38,625 nucleotides of DNA from Saccharofermentans sp. (GTDB taxonomy: Bacteria > Bacillota > Clostridia > Saccharofermentanales > Saccharofermentanaceae), in NCBI GenBank assembly GCA_016292145.1, contig JAEFBA010000017.1, positions 1-38,625 on the forward strand. The letters run 5' to 3'. Made by a program: the position numbers and the translations under genes. The notes below the pieces were generated by a model. That model was not told the DNA's origin. It saw only the letters and a program-made list of their open reading frames with translations, and did not search any database. Numbering within the stretch: position 1 is the first letter of the stretch; the number at the start of each line of letters is the position of its first letter. Below, one piece after another: positions 1-9,728 of this stretch.

Positions 1-33
1 AAAAGAAGTATAGCATAAATATTCAAAGCCACG

Positions 34-39
34 TATAAT
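34..39 (+). promoter_or_regulatory. Probable -10 element of the tRNA-Ala gene
   Basis: A perfect TATAAT lies 12 bases before the mature tRNA 5' end. The expected -35 position (11-16) reads TAGCAT, which is weak, so only the -10 is well supported. Upstream sequence is cut by the window start. Confidence 0.45.
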
Positions 40-51
40 CGTTAATCAGAC

Positions 52-126
52 GGGGCATTAGCGCAGTGGGAGCGCATCACACTGGCAGTGTGGGGGTCAC
101 GGGTTCAAGTCCCGTATGCTCCACCA
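52..126 (+). tRNA. tRNA-Ala, anticodon GGC
   Basis: The cloverleaf can be folded by eye. The acceptor stem is 52-58 with 116-122, the D stem GCGC/GCGC, the anticodon stem 77-81 with 89-93 around loop CTGGCAG, the variable loop 94-98, and the T stem ACGGG/CCCGT around TTCAAGT. The anticodon GGC (84-86) reads the alanine codon GCC. The acceptor has the G3-U70 wobble pair, the main identity element for alanyl-tRNA synthetase, and discriminator A73. The 3' CCA (124-126) is encoded in the DNA. Confidence 0.97.
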
Positions 127-131
127 AGGTC

Positions 132-204
132 GAAAATAAATAACCTCTGTACTTCAGACAGTATTTGCTACCGCAAATAACTCGTACAGAGGTTTATTTA
201 TTTT
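132..204 (+). terminator. Long hairpin after tRNA-Ala
   Basis: The arm at 133-152 (ends CCTCTGTAC) pairs with 184-204 (starts GTACAGAGG) over about 20 bp with one bulged T. The loop is 31 nt. The downstream arm ends in TTTATTTATTTT, so it is a likely terminator of the tRNA transcript. The mirrored A/T arms could also work on the minus strand. Confidence 0.65.
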
Positions 205-236
205 CTCTTCATTAGAGAACACTACACGATATACTT
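165..236. repeat. Duplicated segment, copy 1
   Basis: This segment starts TTGCTACCGCAAATAACTCG and includes the 3' arm of the hairpin at 132-204. It recurs at 337-406 with about ten differences. It does not look coding. Confidence 0.7.
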
Positions 237-258
237 TGCCAAACACTTTATATAATAA

Positions 259-321
259 ACCTTCTCCAACATACGAACAGTTCGCTTCGCGAAACTAGTT
301 GGAGAAGGTCTTTATTTTGTT
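259..321. terminator. Bidirectional rho-independent terminator
   Basis: A perfect 12-bp stem, ACCTTCTCCAAC (259-270) with GTTGGAGAAGGT (298-309), holds a smaller TTCGC/GCGAA hairpin in its loop (281-293). The plus side is followed by CTTTATTTTGTTTT and the minus side by TTATTATATA. It can end both tRNA read-through and the convergent GGDEF gene transcript. Confidence 0.75.
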
Positions 322-336
322 TTCAATGTTTATAAT

Positions 337-406
337 TTGCTGGCGCAAATAACTCGTACAGAGGTTTATTTATTCTCTCTTCTTTAGTGAACACTACAAG
401 GTATTT
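337..406. repeat. Duplicated segment, copy 2
   Basis: This copy starts TTGCTGGCGCAAATAACTCG and matches 165-236. It holds a second copy of the GTACAGAGG arm of the first terminator but no partner arm of its own. It runs up to the stop codon of the GGDEF gene. Confidence 0.7.
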
Positions 407-407
407 G

Positions 408-1814
408 TTATCTCTTGAATTCCGGGTGTTCGGCGTAGTACTTCTCCTTGTCCTTGTACATTCTCTCATCAGCAGTTTTCAGGACGCTTGTAATGTCGCC
501 CAGATTGTTCTGGAAGCAGTAACCCATGGCAAAAGATACGTTGCCGTAATGTCTGGAGAGCTTCTTGGCCTTGGCGATCTTTTCGACTATCGCTTCTTCT
601 GTCGTAAAGGTCATGAGCACCATGAATTCATCGCCGCCGGCTCTGTAGATCTCGTCACCGACGAAGACATTCTGAAGCAGGATCGCGCCGTTCTTGAGCA
701 GCAGGTCTCCTGCCTCGTGACCTTCGTTGTCGTTGACTCTCTTAAGGCCGTTAAGGTCAGCAAAGACGATTCCTATACCCTTGAGATCATCGCTGCCGCT
801 CTTCCTTAATCCGTCGATCCTGTTGTTCATCTCGTTTCTGTTCAAAAGGCCGGTGAGCATATCCATGGAACTCAGTCTCTTAAGTCTCTGGACCAGCTTC
901 TGATTGGCTATCTCAGACGCTACAAAGAATGTGGTTAGTTCCAGTGTCTCCTTGATCTTAACAGTATTTTCGACATCGAAGTTGCAGACCCAGATATATC
1001 CCAGGACCTCATCCGTGGACTTGAGCGGGAACAATACAATGCTCTCAACATGATTTTTCATAAGGGATTCATACCAAGACGGATTCTTCTCCCTAATATA
1101 TTCCCAGTCATTCCTATTCTTGGCTATAAGACAGTTGCTGCCGCCGATCGTATCTATCCATGAAGCTGCCAGATCATAGAATCCCTCCCTAAGGACTCTG
1201 GACATGGACGGGAGCAAGGAGTATTCATTCCTTGATTCGCTTAATGCCGTGCATTTTCTTGCCTCATCATCGGTAAGAAGGATAACGCAGGACTGGGCAT
1301 TACAGAGCTTTCTTATATCAGAGATTATCTCATCCATCGTATGCTGGAAGTTGGTGGTTCCCTTGAGCTTGATGCATGTATTTAGGACCTCTGATGCCGT
1401 AGAAGCAGATGTGTTGCTCATCTCTTCACTGTCGGCATTTCTGGATACGATCTGGGAATAAGTGCAGTAATGCAGATTTCCTTTGCTTCCCAAAGGCATC
1501 ATGAAGAGATTGAACCAGAAATCGTATCTTTCAGGATGAACGTAGGTATGCATGGGCTGCTTTAATACAGCACATCTGAAGCAGAAGTCCTCGAAATTCA
1601 GATCCGTAGGGAAATAATTCTGGTAAAGGCTGTTCGGAACAAACTTGGAAGTAAGCATTTGCGGCATTTCCGGATTCGAATGCTCTATTGAATTTATATA
1701 TGCCTGGTTGCCCGTAACTATTCTTATCTCGCCATACGAACCGTCATCTTTTGTCTCGACCGAAATAATACAAGTCATGACATCGATCATGTCGACAAAA
1801 CCCTTAAAATCCAT
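408..1814 (-). CDS. GGDEF-domain protein, probable diguanylate cyclase
   Basis: A 468-residue protein likely to make cyclic di-GMP from two GTP. The C-terminal third begins at MDMLTGLLNRNEMNNR and carries an intact AGGDEF active-site loop (GGDEF at 393-397). No EAL or HD-GYP domain is present. The inhibitory I-site normally reads RxxD five residues before GGDEF; here that place reads FVGD, so the Arg is missing and product inhibition may be weak. The long N-terminal part looks soluble, with no membrane segment, and the stretch before the GGDEF domain resembles a GAF sensor; that assignment is inference. The start was set at MDFKG because GGAGG lies six bases upstream of it. A longer reading seven codons earlier (MLMWRHS) has no ribosome site. 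Confidence 0.85.
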   Translation of the reverse strand: MDFKGFVDMIDVMTCIISVETKDDGSYGEIRIVTGNQAYINSIEHSNPEMPQMLTSKFVPNSLYQNYFPTDLNFEDFCFRCAVLKQPMHTYVHPERYDFWFNLFMMPLGSKGNLHYCTYSQIVSRNADSEEMSNTSASTASEVLNTCIKLKGTTNFQHTMDEIISDIRKLCNAQSCVILLTDDEARKCTALSESRNEYSLLPSMSRVLREGFYDLAASWIDTIGGSNCLIAKNRNDWEYIREKNPSWYESLMKNHVESIVLFPLKSTDEVLGYIWVCNFDVENTVKIKETLELTTFFVASEIANQKLVQRLKRLSSMDMLTGLLNRNEMNNRIDGLRKSGSDDLKGIGIVFADLNGLKRVNDNEGHEAGDLLLKNGAILLQNVFVGDEIYRAGGDEFMVLMTFTTEEAIVEKIAKAKKLSRHYGNVSFAMGYCFQNNLGDITSVLKTADERMYKDKEKYYAEHPEFKR

Positions 1815-1900
1815 GCTATGCCTCCACATCAACATTTCTTAAAAGAATTTTATCACAGCATTTGTATCATTTGTTTAAATAAATTAAGTATATTTAAGGA

Positions 1901-3646
1901 TTAAGCTTTAATTTTCCATGTTTTCGGAGCCAGCTTATAGACACGGTTTCTCATGAAGAATACATAAGCTGCCGTGAATACCAGAAGCACAGGTGCAAGG
2001 ATATAAGATACCAAAGGCACCCAAACGATGATCGCTGCAACCGAATAGATAATGATGCTTGTGATCCTGTATGCACCGCTCTTTGCGACGACCGATGTCG
2101 CAAACGGCTGGAAGAGATAATAGAGCGACAGCCATGTGACAGAAGTCAATATGCTCAGCATAAGACCGACGAGTATAGTCACAAGATATTCACCCGGATA
2201 ACTCTGGCCGCCTGTAACAAAGAGGATCAGGTCAGCAAAAAGGCCTAAAGAAATGACCGGACCAAGATTGATCTTTATAAGCTGTTTAAGCCTGATATCA
2301 AAGAGCTTGATTATCTTATCGCGCTGCTTAAAGAAGCTGAACGTCATAAGGCTGTTGTCGCAATTGATAAACATAGCCTGAGTATTCTTAAAGGAATTAT
2401 CGGAAATCGACAGCGGGATCATCAGGGCAAGCAGATGGAACTGTGCAACGTATCTGAAGAACTCAAATGCTGAATCAGTCTCAGATGATAAGAGAGCATA
2501 ATCAAAACCTCTGAACGTGAAGAAGTTTATGATGTTTGAAATAACCATATTCCAACAGTTTTCAGCGCCGAAACGTGAATAGTATCCGTAGATAAACTCA
2601 CCTGAAAGAAGGAGCATGACCGCAGCAACGATGATCGTAAATACCACGGGCTTCATGCATAGCATCGTCCAGTGTCTTTTTACGAACAGGGCATTCAGAT
2701 ATTCAAAGCCCTTCTTATCACCTTTTACGGTTCCTTTAGCCTTGATCTTCTTGAAGCTCTTCGTATTATCATACTGATCATGACGGCTCGCCTTCGCCTC
2801 TGTCCGGTTGATGTTATCGTGCAGAGCCCTTCTGTGAAGATTTGTTCCGGATCTTCTGAACTCCAAATAACCCCATATTCCGGCGATTACCGTAAGACCG
2901 GTAATGATGAGCAGCCAATGGAGCGGAACGAAATATCCGTTCGATACGAAGACGATAAAGAAAGGTACGACAAGCAAAACAACCGCAAGTCTGACAAGAT
3001 AAGCAATGGCGCTTACCTTAAAGGACTTATGTAATCCGGCCTTTATCTTAAATCCGAGGATCTGGATTCCGATACCGATGAACTTGATAAGCACCGCAAG
3101 GAACGGGATCCCAAGCCACAGCCAGAACGGAGCTCCGGTAAGCAACGCAAAAAGGCCCGTTATCACATAGCCCACAAAAAGCTTTGCCAGATCATAAAGG
3201 ATCAGGGTATCATTCAGCTTTTTCGCGTCCATCCGGAGCATAAATACAAGATATTCCTTTTCAGTAGTGCAGATAAAATACGGCACTCTGATAAGAATTC
3301 CACAAAAAGCATATGCGAGGAAGAAGAACAGCCCGAGTGAGCCGTAGATCATTTTCTGGGACATTCCCTGTCCGAGATCATGCTCAATGTACTGGTCAGA
3401 CAAGAGAAATGCAGCCAGATAGATCATGCCAAGGCCGAAGATCTTGCCGATAAAGAGCTTAAAGACCTCAGCGATAACATGGAAGATCCAGTAGATAACC
3501 TTAAGAAAAGTGGTCGAATAAAGCTTGTCCGGGATAAGGCTGCCGATAACCGGTGTCTTCTTCAGCGCGAAAACCAGGCTGTTGTAACCGATTATGCTCC
3601 TTAAGTGGATTACTTTAAAAAGGATGTTCTTATATTCTTTAATCAT
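1901..3646 (-). CDS. ABC transporter permease, large polytopic membrane protein
   Basis: A 581-residue integral membrane protein with roughly ten or more hydrophobic segments and a short basic cytoplasmic stretch near residues 270-310. It is not close to a family I can name with certainty. The permease role rests mainly on its overlap with the ATPase gene upstream: the ATPase stop and the ATG of this gene share the bases ATGATTAA. The start chosen is MIKEYKN, with AAGG upstream; an in-frame ATG three codons earlier sits too close to that site. Substrate and direction of transport are unknown. A half-transporter with one ATPase gene is inferred. Confidence 0.7.
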   Translation of the reverse strand: MIKEYKNILFKVIHLRSIIGYNSLVFALKKTPVIGSLIPDKLYSTTFLKVIYWIFHVIAEVFKLFIGKIFGLGMIYLAAFLLSDQYIEHDLGQGMSQKMIYGSLGLFFFLAYAFCGILIRVPYFICTTEKEYLVFMLRMDAKKLNDTLILYDLAKLFVGYVITGLFALLTGAPFWLWLGIPFLAVLIKFIGIGIQILGFKIKAGLHKSFKVSAIAYLVRLAVVLLVVPFFIVFVSNGYFVPLHWLLIITGLTVIAGIWGYLEFRRSGTNLHRRALHDNINRTEAKASRHDQYDNTKSFKKIKAKGTVKGDKKGFEYLNALFVKRHWTMLCMKPVVFTIIVAAVMLLLSGEFIYGYYSRFGAENCWNMVISNIINFFTFRGFDYALLSSETDSAFEFFRYVAQFHLLALMIPLSISDNSFKNTQAMFINCDNSLMTFSFFKQRDKIIKLFDIRLKQLIKINLGPVISLGLFADLILFVTGGQSYPGEYLVTILVGLMLSILTSVTWLSLYYLFQPFATSVVAKSGAYRITSIIIYSVAAIIVWVPLVSYILAPVLLVFTAAYVFFMRNRVYKLAPKTWKIKA

Positions 3647-4352
3647 TGTCAGCATCCCTTAAAGCATTGATTATCTTGTCCTTGAAAGCGGCATCACCGA
3701 GATTGCTCTTGTCGATAGGTTCAAGCCTTCCGTTATGAAGAAGTACGATCTCATCGCAGAGGTCAACCGCAACGTCCAAAAGGTGAGTCGAGAAGATCGT
3801 GATCTTCCCCTGCTTCTGGTTTCTTATGACATTCTTCATCTCTTCGGCAATAATTACATCCAATGAAGTCAGAGGCTCATCGAGGAGCATGAGCTTAGGT
3901 GATGCAATGATATTTAAGAGCATCTGCATCTTGTTCTTGGTGCCGTGTGAATAATCCTTAAGAAGCCTGTCGCGGTCATCTTCAGGAACAACCATGTAAT
4001 CGAAATATTCATCTATAGTCTTATCGGGCTTGATATCTTCATGAACCTCAAGGAAGAACTTCAAAAACTCTCTTCCCGTCATGAATTCAGGAACAGTCGG
4101 AGTCGATACAAGATATCCGATGTCCTGCGGAAGGAGTTCTGTTTTTACTTCAGAATCTTTATTCTCGCGGAAATAAAACGAACCGGAATTATAATCTATA
4201 TCCCCGTTTACACAGTTGAAGAAAGTCGTCTTGCCGGAACCGTTGCGGCCCAAAAGTCCATAGATCTTCCCTTCTTCGAAAACAAAATCCACATCTTTAA
4301 GAACCTGCTTAGAACCGTAATTTTTAACTAAATGACTGATAACAAATTCCAT
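3639..4352 (-). CDS. ABC transporter ATP-binding protein
   Basis: A 237-residue ATPase subunit. It has Walker A GRNGSGKTT (35-43), a degenerate signature YSHGTKNKMQ in place of LSGGQ, Walker B LMLLDEPLTSLD and the switch histidine in FSTHLLD. Length and layout fit exporter-type ATPases that serve ABC-2-like permeases. The ribosome site AGGGGG lies eight bases before ATG. It is the first gene of a two-gene operon and overlaps the permease gene by 8 bases. The cargo cannot be told from sequence. Confidence 0.92.
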   Translation of the reverse strand: MEFVISHLVKNYGSKQVLKDVDFVFEEGKIYGLLGRNGSGKTTFFNCVNGDIDYNSGSFYFRENKDSEVKTELLPQDIGYLVSTPTVPEFMTGREFLKFFLEVHEDIKPDKTIDEYFDYMVVPEDDRDRLLKDYSHGTKNKMQMLLNIIASPKLMLLDEPLTSLDVIIAEEMKNVIRNQKQGKITIFSTHLLDVAVDLCDEIVLLHNGRLEPIDKSNLGDAAFKDKIINALRDADND

Positions 4353-4455
4353 ATGCTATTCCCCCTACCGCGATATTCTATCATTATTATCTCCTGCAAT
4401 TCTTAACGGCATCTTAATTTGTCATTAACGTTCAAATAACTTAAGGCTTTGCAAT

Positions 4456-4491
4456 AAAAACCCCCGCATCCTGCTTAGGAAATGCGGGAGT
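4456..4491 (-). terminator. Rho-independent terminator after the lipoprotein gene
   Basis: On the minus strand CCCGCAT (4488-4482) pairs with ATGCGGG (4469-4463), followed by GGTTTTTATTG. It stands 57 bases past the stop of the lipoprotein gene and isolates it from the ABC pair. Confidence 0.85.
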
Positions 4492-4547
4492 TGTCCCATG
4501 CTCTAAAAACTCTAAATTCGACTAATACCGGATCCTTTTAGAATATA

Positions 4548-5402
4548 TTAGTCATCATAGGTACGGCCTTCTCTTACCCATGTCGGCAGGCTGCACTCTA
4601 CAAGGAGCTCGGTAGCTCCATATTTATAGCCATTACAATCATCTTCGAAGATCCCCAGATAACAATCGCAATACTTCGGATCGATCTTCAGCTCACCTTT
4701 CAGCACATCATAAGGCTCTCCCGAAGCAAGAATCCCGCTAAGCGTGTTTAATACTTCCTGGCCCTTATCATAATCTTGAAAAAGCATACTTATGCTGATC
4801 TCGCTGTTTTTATCAAGTACGATCTTGTTATTGACGTTCCTGGCTTTGATCGTAATCTGTCTGTATGAATTCTTTGAAGAATTATTCTCGTCCCATTCAA
4901 AAGTCCATACCCCGTTCTTATAGGAATATTTCGGTTTAACCGAGAATTTGTCTGCAAATTCATCCGGTGACTGCGTTGAGCCGAGGCTTACGAGCTTAAG
5001 TACAGCCTCTGCAATATCAGAGTATGTAACTTCATTAAAATCTGTCGATATCTTTCCCGGGATCTTATCTGCTGCAAAATCATCTATTGACGGCTTAACA
5101 GCTTCTGTCTCTTTGCTTTCAGATTCGGCAACGACAATAACCTCATCAGGATCTGCAACGGTCTCCTCACTTGAAACAACCGAAGTCTCCGTACTAGTTT
5201 CAGCGGTAGTCTCATCGCTTGTCTCAACGGCTTCTTCTTCGGTTGTCTCTGATGTCTCTGATGTTTCTTCTTCGGCAACTTCTGATTCGGAGACTGTCTC
5301 ATCAGTAATAGCGTCCGGCCCATTTGATCCCGAATTGTTTACACAGGCGCTGAGGCCAAGCATAACAGCACCTGCCAGGATTACGCTGACTAACTTCTTC
5401 AT
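4548..5402 (-). CDS. Secreted lipoprotein of unknown function
   Basis: A 284-residue protein with a lipoprotein signal peptide: MKK, a hydrophobic core and lipobox LSAC with the lipidated Cys at position 20. Residues 21-95 are a low-complexity Ser/Thr/Glu/Val linker, probably extended across the cell wall. The remaining ~185 residues form a folded, charged domain that I do not recognise. AGGAGG stands seven bases before ATG. The gene stands alone between two terminators with its own promoter. Confidence 0.8.
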   Translation of the reverse strand: MKKLVSVILAGAVMLGLSACVNNSGSNGPDAITDETVSESEVAEEETSETSETTEEEAVETSDETTAETSTETSVVSSEETVADPDEVIVVAESESKETEAVKPSIDDFAADKIPGKISTDFNEVTYSDIAEAVLKLVSLGSTQSPDEFADKFSVKPKYSYKNGVWTFEWDENNSSKNSYRQITIKARNVNNKIVLDKNSEISISMLFQDYDKGQEVLNTLSGILASGEPYDVLKGELKIDPKYCDCYLGIFEDDCNGYKYGATELLVECSLPTWVREGRTYDD

Positions 5403-5469
5403 GGTTTAACCTCCTATTATCCCAATAGCAAACCAAATTTAACCCATTAGCCCCAAATAGCTTGTGTTT

Positions 5470-5498
5470 ATTATATCCTAACCATATTTCACGTTTAA
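5470..5498 (-). promoter_or_regulatory. Promoter of the lipoprotein gene
   Basis: Minus strand: a perfect TATAAT (5475-5470) lies 17 bases after TTAAAC (5498-5493), a weak -35. The predicted mRNA starts near 5463, giving a leader of about 60 bases. Confidence 0.5.
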
Positions 5499-5559
5499 TC
5501 TCTGCCGCAAAACTCTTACATAAGTGCCACAATTGAAAAGACTTGCTTATCCGCACATA

Positions 5560-5605
5560 ACAAACGGTGCCATCTGTTGAAGTCGGCTGACATCAGATGG
5601 CACCG
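5560..5605 (-). terminator. Terminator hairpin after ppk
   Basis: A perfect 12-bp stem, CGGTGCCATCTG (5565-5576) with CAGATGGCACCG (5594-5605), lies 26 bases past the ppk stop. The T-tract on the minus side is short (GTTTGTT), so termination may be partial. Confidence 0.65.
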
Positions 5606-5630
5606 CTTTAATCTGCAATTAAATAATCAC

Positions 5631-8162
5631 TTATTCCCTGGGGCTCTCCTCAGGAATAAACTCATGCTTATCAATGCTCTTATGACGCTCGGCAACTGCG
5701 GCATCCGCAAGTTCTATGAGTTTTTGCTGGGAATCGATCTTCTCTTTTCCTCTGAGGTCAAGCTTGTGATACGTGCCGTCAGCAGAAAGGAACGAAGCCC
5801 TGACAGTATCAGCCAGTTCGACATCAAGGACTTCCTTTACGCGCGCCCTGCAGTCAGGATCTTCGATCGGGAATAAGAGCTCTACACGGCGGTTTAAGTT
5901 TCTCGGCATCCAGTCAGCGGATGCAAGATAGATATCCTCATGGCCCTCGTTATAGAAATAGAATATTCTGGAGTGCTCAAGGAAACGTCCCGTAATGGAG
6001 CGGACCGTAATGTTCTCGCTCATGCCGGGAATTCCTGCTCTCAAGCAGCAGATGCCTCTGACGATAAGGTCGATCTTAACGCCGGCATTAGATGCAGTGT
6101 AAAGCGCCTTTATAACCGGCTCATCAACCAGTGAATTGATCTTCGCGATGATGCGCGCAGGCTTGCCTGCCCTTGCATTGTCTGCCTCTCGCCTGATCCT
6201 TGCAATGAAATAATCCTTCATCCACAAAGGTGCAGGAATAAGGCGTCTCCAGGTCTGAGGGATCGAGAATCCGGAGAGCATGTTGAAGAACTCGGAAGCG
6301 TCCTCACCGAAGGATTCCTTGGCCGTGAACAGACCTAGGTCGGTATAGATCTTAGCGGTTACATCGTTATAGTTGCCTGTCGCCAGGTGCAGATATCTTC
6401 TGATACCGTCTTCTTCCTTACGTACAACGAGCGTGATCTTACTGTGTGTCTTAAGTCCTACAAGACCGTAGATTACGTGGCATCCTGCATTCTCAAGTTT
6501 CTTGGCCCAGTTGATGTTGTTCTCTTCATCAAATCTCGCTTTAAGTTCAACGAGTACCATTACCTGCTTGCCGTTCTGCGCTGCTTCAAGGAGCGATGCG
6601 ATGATCGGCGATCTGTCTGATACGCGGTAAAGTGTCTGCTTGATAGCAAGAACATTAGGATCTCTTGCGGCCTGCTTAACAAATTCCAAAACTGGTTCGA
6701 ACGTCTCATAAGGGTGATGTACGATCCTGTCCTTTTCCCTGATCTGCTCGAAAATATCGAGTTCTGATACAGGTCCGTCAAATGAAGCTGCCTCGGCAGG
6801 TTCATGAGGTTTATAGCAGAGTTCCGGATGCTTTGCCTTGCATGCGGATGTGAGCTTTGAAAGGAACGTAAGGTCGATAGGTCCGTTTACGCTGAAGATA
6901 TCAGCTTCATCTACTTCCAGCTCGTCAACGATGTAATGCAGAAGGTCTGAATCGATATCATCCTGCACTTCAAGCCTGATGATCTCGCCGAATCTTCTTC
7001 GTCTTACCTGGGCTTCGATCTCCTTTAAGAGGTCTTCAGCCTCGTCTTCGTCGATATCGAGGTCGGCATTACGCATAACACGGTAAAATGCAGTAGCCAC
7101 AACGGTCTGACCGTCAAAGAGCATGTCGACATTGGCTCTTATGATCTGCTCTACCGGAACGAAGACATCACCGTCTTCGGTAGGTATCTGATAAAGCCTC
7201 TTTACGACCGTAGGGATCTGGACCGTTGCGTACATATACTTGTCTTCATTAACGGACTTTTTCTTGCTGTCGCTTGCAAGACCGAAGGTTGCCCTCTCCT
7301 GGAGCTTTACCTTCTTAGGCTCATTAAGAAGTCTTACGCACATATTGAGCATGCGGTTGTAAATAAGCGGGAAAGGCCTTGATGAGTCAACCGCCATAGG
7401 CGTTAAGATAGGATAAAGGACCGCCTTGAAATACGAATCGGCAATAGCTTTCAACTGATCGCTCAGTTCGTCGTAATTCTTAAGGAAGATCTTCTCGGAA
7501 GCAAGCGAAGGAACGAGTGATCTCGTGTATGTAGAATACATGAGAGACATTGTTCTTCTTGTCTTCTGGTCGATCCTTTCGAGCTGTTCGTCTATAGAGA
7601 ATCCGGCAATGTCGCGCTCTGCAAAATCGATACTCTGCATGTCTCTTAAAGAAGCCACGCGTACGATATAGAATTCGTCGAGATTGGATGCAGTGATCGA
7701 CAGGAAGTTAAGTCTCTCGAGCAAAGGATTCTTAGTATCTCTTGCTTCGTGGAGAATGCGGTCGTCGAATTCGAGCCATGATAATTCACGGTTATAAAAG
7801 CATGCATTTCCGCTTAAGAATGAAGCTGTTGATTCTTTGAAATTTGCTTCCATGATCTCAGGAGAAGCCACGAATGAAGCAGACTTTTTAGGCGTAGCTT
7901 TCTTCTCAGCATTCTTTACTGCAGGCTTTTTTGCAGCAACCTTTTTGACAGTTGCTTTCTTAGCAGCAACTTTCTTTGCAGGCGCTTTTTTAACTGCGGG
8001 TTTCTTCGCGGTAGCCTTCTTTGCCGGAGCCTTTTTCGCAGGCGATTTCTTAGCTGCAGGCTTCTTCGCAGGAGCTTTCTTTGCGGGTGCTTTCTTTGCT
8101 GCGGCTTTCTTTGCTGCTGATGTATCTGTCTTACGCGCAGAGGCGTTTTTCTTAACAGCCAT
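5631..8162 (-). CDS. ppk: Polyphosphate kinase with histone-H1-like N-terminal tail
   Basis: An 843-residue PPK1, which moves the terminal phosphate of ATP onto polyphosphate reversibly. The family N-domain begins near residue 123 ([15 protein letters not shown]). The two conserved histidines are H573 (LKTHSK) and H730 (EHSRIF); their 157-residue spacing equals that of E. coli H435 and H592, so the catalytic core is intact and H573 is the expected phosphorylated residue. Residues 1-94 are an added tail of about fourteen pentapeptides of type PAKKA, as in bacterial histone-H1-like proteins. It has no signal-peptide character. The tail codons are varied, so it is not a fresh DNA expansion. The ATG overlaps the ppx stop (TAATG), and AGGAGGGAAGG precedes it, so translation is coupled to ppx. 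The tail may bind polyphosphate, DNA or ribosomes; this is inference. Confidence 0.96.
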   Translation of the reverse strand: MAVKKNASARKTDTSAAKKAAAKKAPAKKAPAKKPAAKKSPAKKAPAKKATAKKPAVKKAPAKKVAAKKATVKKVAAKKPAVKNAEKKATPKKSASFVASPEIMEANFKESTASFLSGNACFYNRELSWLEFDDRILHEARDTKNPLLERLNFLSITASNLDEFYIVRVASLRDMQSIDFAERDIAGFSIDEQLERIDQKTRRTMSLMYSTYTRSLVPSLASEKIFLKNYDELSDQLKAIADSYFKAVLYPILTPMAVDSSRPFPLIYNRMLNMCVRLLNEPKKVKLQERATFGLASDSKKKSVNEDKYMYATVQIPTVVKRLYQIPTEDGDVFVPVEQIIRANVDMLFDGQTVVATAFYRVMRNADLDIDEDEAEDLLKEIEAQVRRRRFGEIIRLEVQDDIDSDLLHYIVDELEVDEADIFSVNGPIDLTFLSKLTSACKAKHPELCYKPHEPAEAASFDGPVSELDIFEQIREKDRIVHHPYETFEPVLEFVKQAARDPNVLAIKQTLYRVSDRSPIIASLLEAAQNGKQVMVLVELKARFDEENNINWAKKLENAGCHVIYGLVGLKTHSKITLVVRKEEDGIRRYLHLATGNYNDVTAKIYTDLGLFTAKESFGEDASEFFNMLSGFSIPQTWRRLIPAPLWMKDYFIARIRREADNARAGKPARIIAKINSLVDEPVIKALYTASNAGVKIDLIVRGICCLRAGIPGMSENITVRSITGRFLEHSRIFYFYNEGHEDIYLASADWMPRNLNRRVELLFPIEDPDCRARVKEVLDVELADTVRASFLSADGTYHKLDLRGKEKIDSQQKLIELADAAVAERHKSIDKHEFIPEESPRE

Positions 8163-9700
8163 TAACCTTCCCTCCTGGTCTTGAGAACCGGCTTGATTCC
8201 CATAACGTCTTCAAACATTACGCTTCTGTTCTCGAATGCCCATTTCTCGAAAGACATGTCTTCCGAAGCGTCGCATGTAATAACGAATTCATTGTCTTTG
8301 ATCTTGCAGGAGATCTTCTTGCCCTTTTCCTTATGCGAAGCATCGACGGCATCCGCGATCTTAAGGATAGATGCGAGCTTCGATACTATGACCTTCTGAT
8401 CAGGCGGCAGGATCGAATAGTAGTAGCTGTCGTAAGGCTTATTTCTCGGGTAAAGCCTTACGATCATGGCAACCATATTGATCTCATCGTGATCAAGGCC
8501 CATAAGATTTGTATTCTTGATGATCGAATAAGCAGCGTCACTGTGGTTTCTCGAATGAACGAATTTACCTATCTCGTGAAGTATTACCGATACCTGCAAA
8601 AGCAGTCTGTCACGGCTTCCGAGGCCTGATATCTTCTTTGTCTCATCAAAGAACTGCAGTGCAGTCTTCTCGACATACTCGATATGTTTCTTGTTTGAAC
8701 GGTAACGCTTGGCGATATGTCTTGAAGCCGAGATGAGATAGCTGTCAGGAGATATCTCCGTCTTAAGCCCCTGGGAGTTAACGCAATAGTAGTAGATGAT
8801 GCCGTCAGACAAGGATGCATGCGGCATGTAGATCATGTCAACGCCCGTATATTCAAGCATGTTCTTTACGATCAGGGCCGTAGGAAGGAGCAAGGGAGCG
8901 ATCATGGAAGGTATGTTGTCCTTCAAGGTAAGATCGGTCGCTCTCGTCTTGAACAGGTAATCATAGACCTTAAGGAATTCTTCCTTTGTGAGGATACAGG
9001 AAGACATTGCTCCGTATCCTGCAAGCTGCTTGATATAGCCCATCTCGCCCGAGAAAGCTATAAGGCTCTTATAGATAATTCCTTTGGGCTCTACGGCGTG
9101 ATAGTCTTCAAGGTCCTGGGCTATGAACTCTTCAGCTACTTCATCGTAGTGTATTGTCTTGCTCTGAAGATCCTGGAGCATTCCGGAGATCCTTAATGAA
9201 CCCAGAAGGAGGTTCTGCGAGAATACGAATTCCGCTTTGTCATAAACGGAAGCCTGGATTGATCCTGAACCGATATCGAGGATCATGGTGCCGTTTGATA
9301 TTATCTTTGCAAAATCAGGATAGATGGCCTGCACTGCCAGAGTCTGATAGTAACGCTCCATTGAGTTATCCAGGACCTTGATCTTAAATCCCGTTCTGGT
9401 CCTTACTTTCTCGATTACGACTTCGGCATTTGAAGCATCTCTGAATGCTGACGTAGCTACGCAGAAAACACGCGCAACGCCGTATTCCCTGCACTTTTCA
9501 TCGAACATCTTAAGACACTTGCAGAGTTCTTCGACCTGTGAAGCGGCAATTACTCCGGAACTGTAGGATTTGGTTCCGAGTCCCGTAAACTTTCTTACTG
9601 CTTCTATCTCCTTCGGTTTGCCCTTTGAACCTATCTCAAAGATCTTAAGTCTGGCCGTGAGCGATCCGATATCGATCACCGCGACAAGCTTTTTTGCCAT
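8162..9700 (-). CDS. ppx: Ppx/GppA-family exopolyphosphatase
   Basis: A 512-residue protein. The N-terminal ASKHA ATPase-like domain has the phosphate loop [14 protein letters not shown] at the start and the second loop [13 protein letters not shown]. The C-terminal ~200 residues form an HD-like domain with [18 protein letters not shown], as in long Ppx/GppA proteins. It is expected to release phosphate from polyphosphate chains, or to hydrolyse pppGpp; sequence alone does not separate the two. The gene lies 28 bases after leuB and its stop overlaps the ppk start. AGAGGA lies eight bases before ATG. Pairing with ppk supports a polyphosphate role. Confidence 0.93.
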   Translation of the reverse strand: MAKKLVAVIDIGSLTARLKIFEIGSKGKPKEIEAVRKFTGLGTKSYSSGVIAASQVEELCKCLKMFDEKCREYGVARVFCVATSAFRDASNAEVVIEKVRTRTGFKIKVLDNSMERYYQTLAVQAIYPDFAKIISNGTMILDIGSGSIQASVYDKAEFVFSQNLLLGSLRISGMLQDLQSKTIHYDEVAEEFIAQDLEDYHAVEPKGIIYKSLIAFSGEMGYIKQLAGYGAMSSCILTKEEFLKVYDYLFKTRATDLTLKDNIPSMIAPLLLPTALIVKNMLEYTGVDMIYMPHASLSDGIIYYYCVNSQGLKTEISPDSYLISASRHIAKRYRSNKKHIEYVEKTALQFFDETKKISGLGSRDRLLLQVSVILHEIGKFVHSRNHSDAAYSIIKNTNLMGLDHDEINMVAMIVRLYPRNKPYDSYYYSILPPDQKVIVSKLASILKIADAVDASHKEKGKKISCKIKDNEFVITCDASEDMSFEKWAFENRSVMFEDVMGIKPVLKTRREG

Positions 9701-9728
9701 TTATTAAATCCTCTTTTCCATATCCTTA

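Noticed and set aside
4948..5409. Plus-strand Ser/Val-rich open frame over the lipoprotein gene
   Set aside because: A shadow of the Thr/Glu/Ser linker; the minus strand has the signal peptide and ribosome site.
7837..8184. Plus-strand open frame of Phe/Ala repeats over the Ppk tail
   Set aside because: A shadow of the PAKKA repeat in reverse; the minus-strand frame continues into a clear PPK1.
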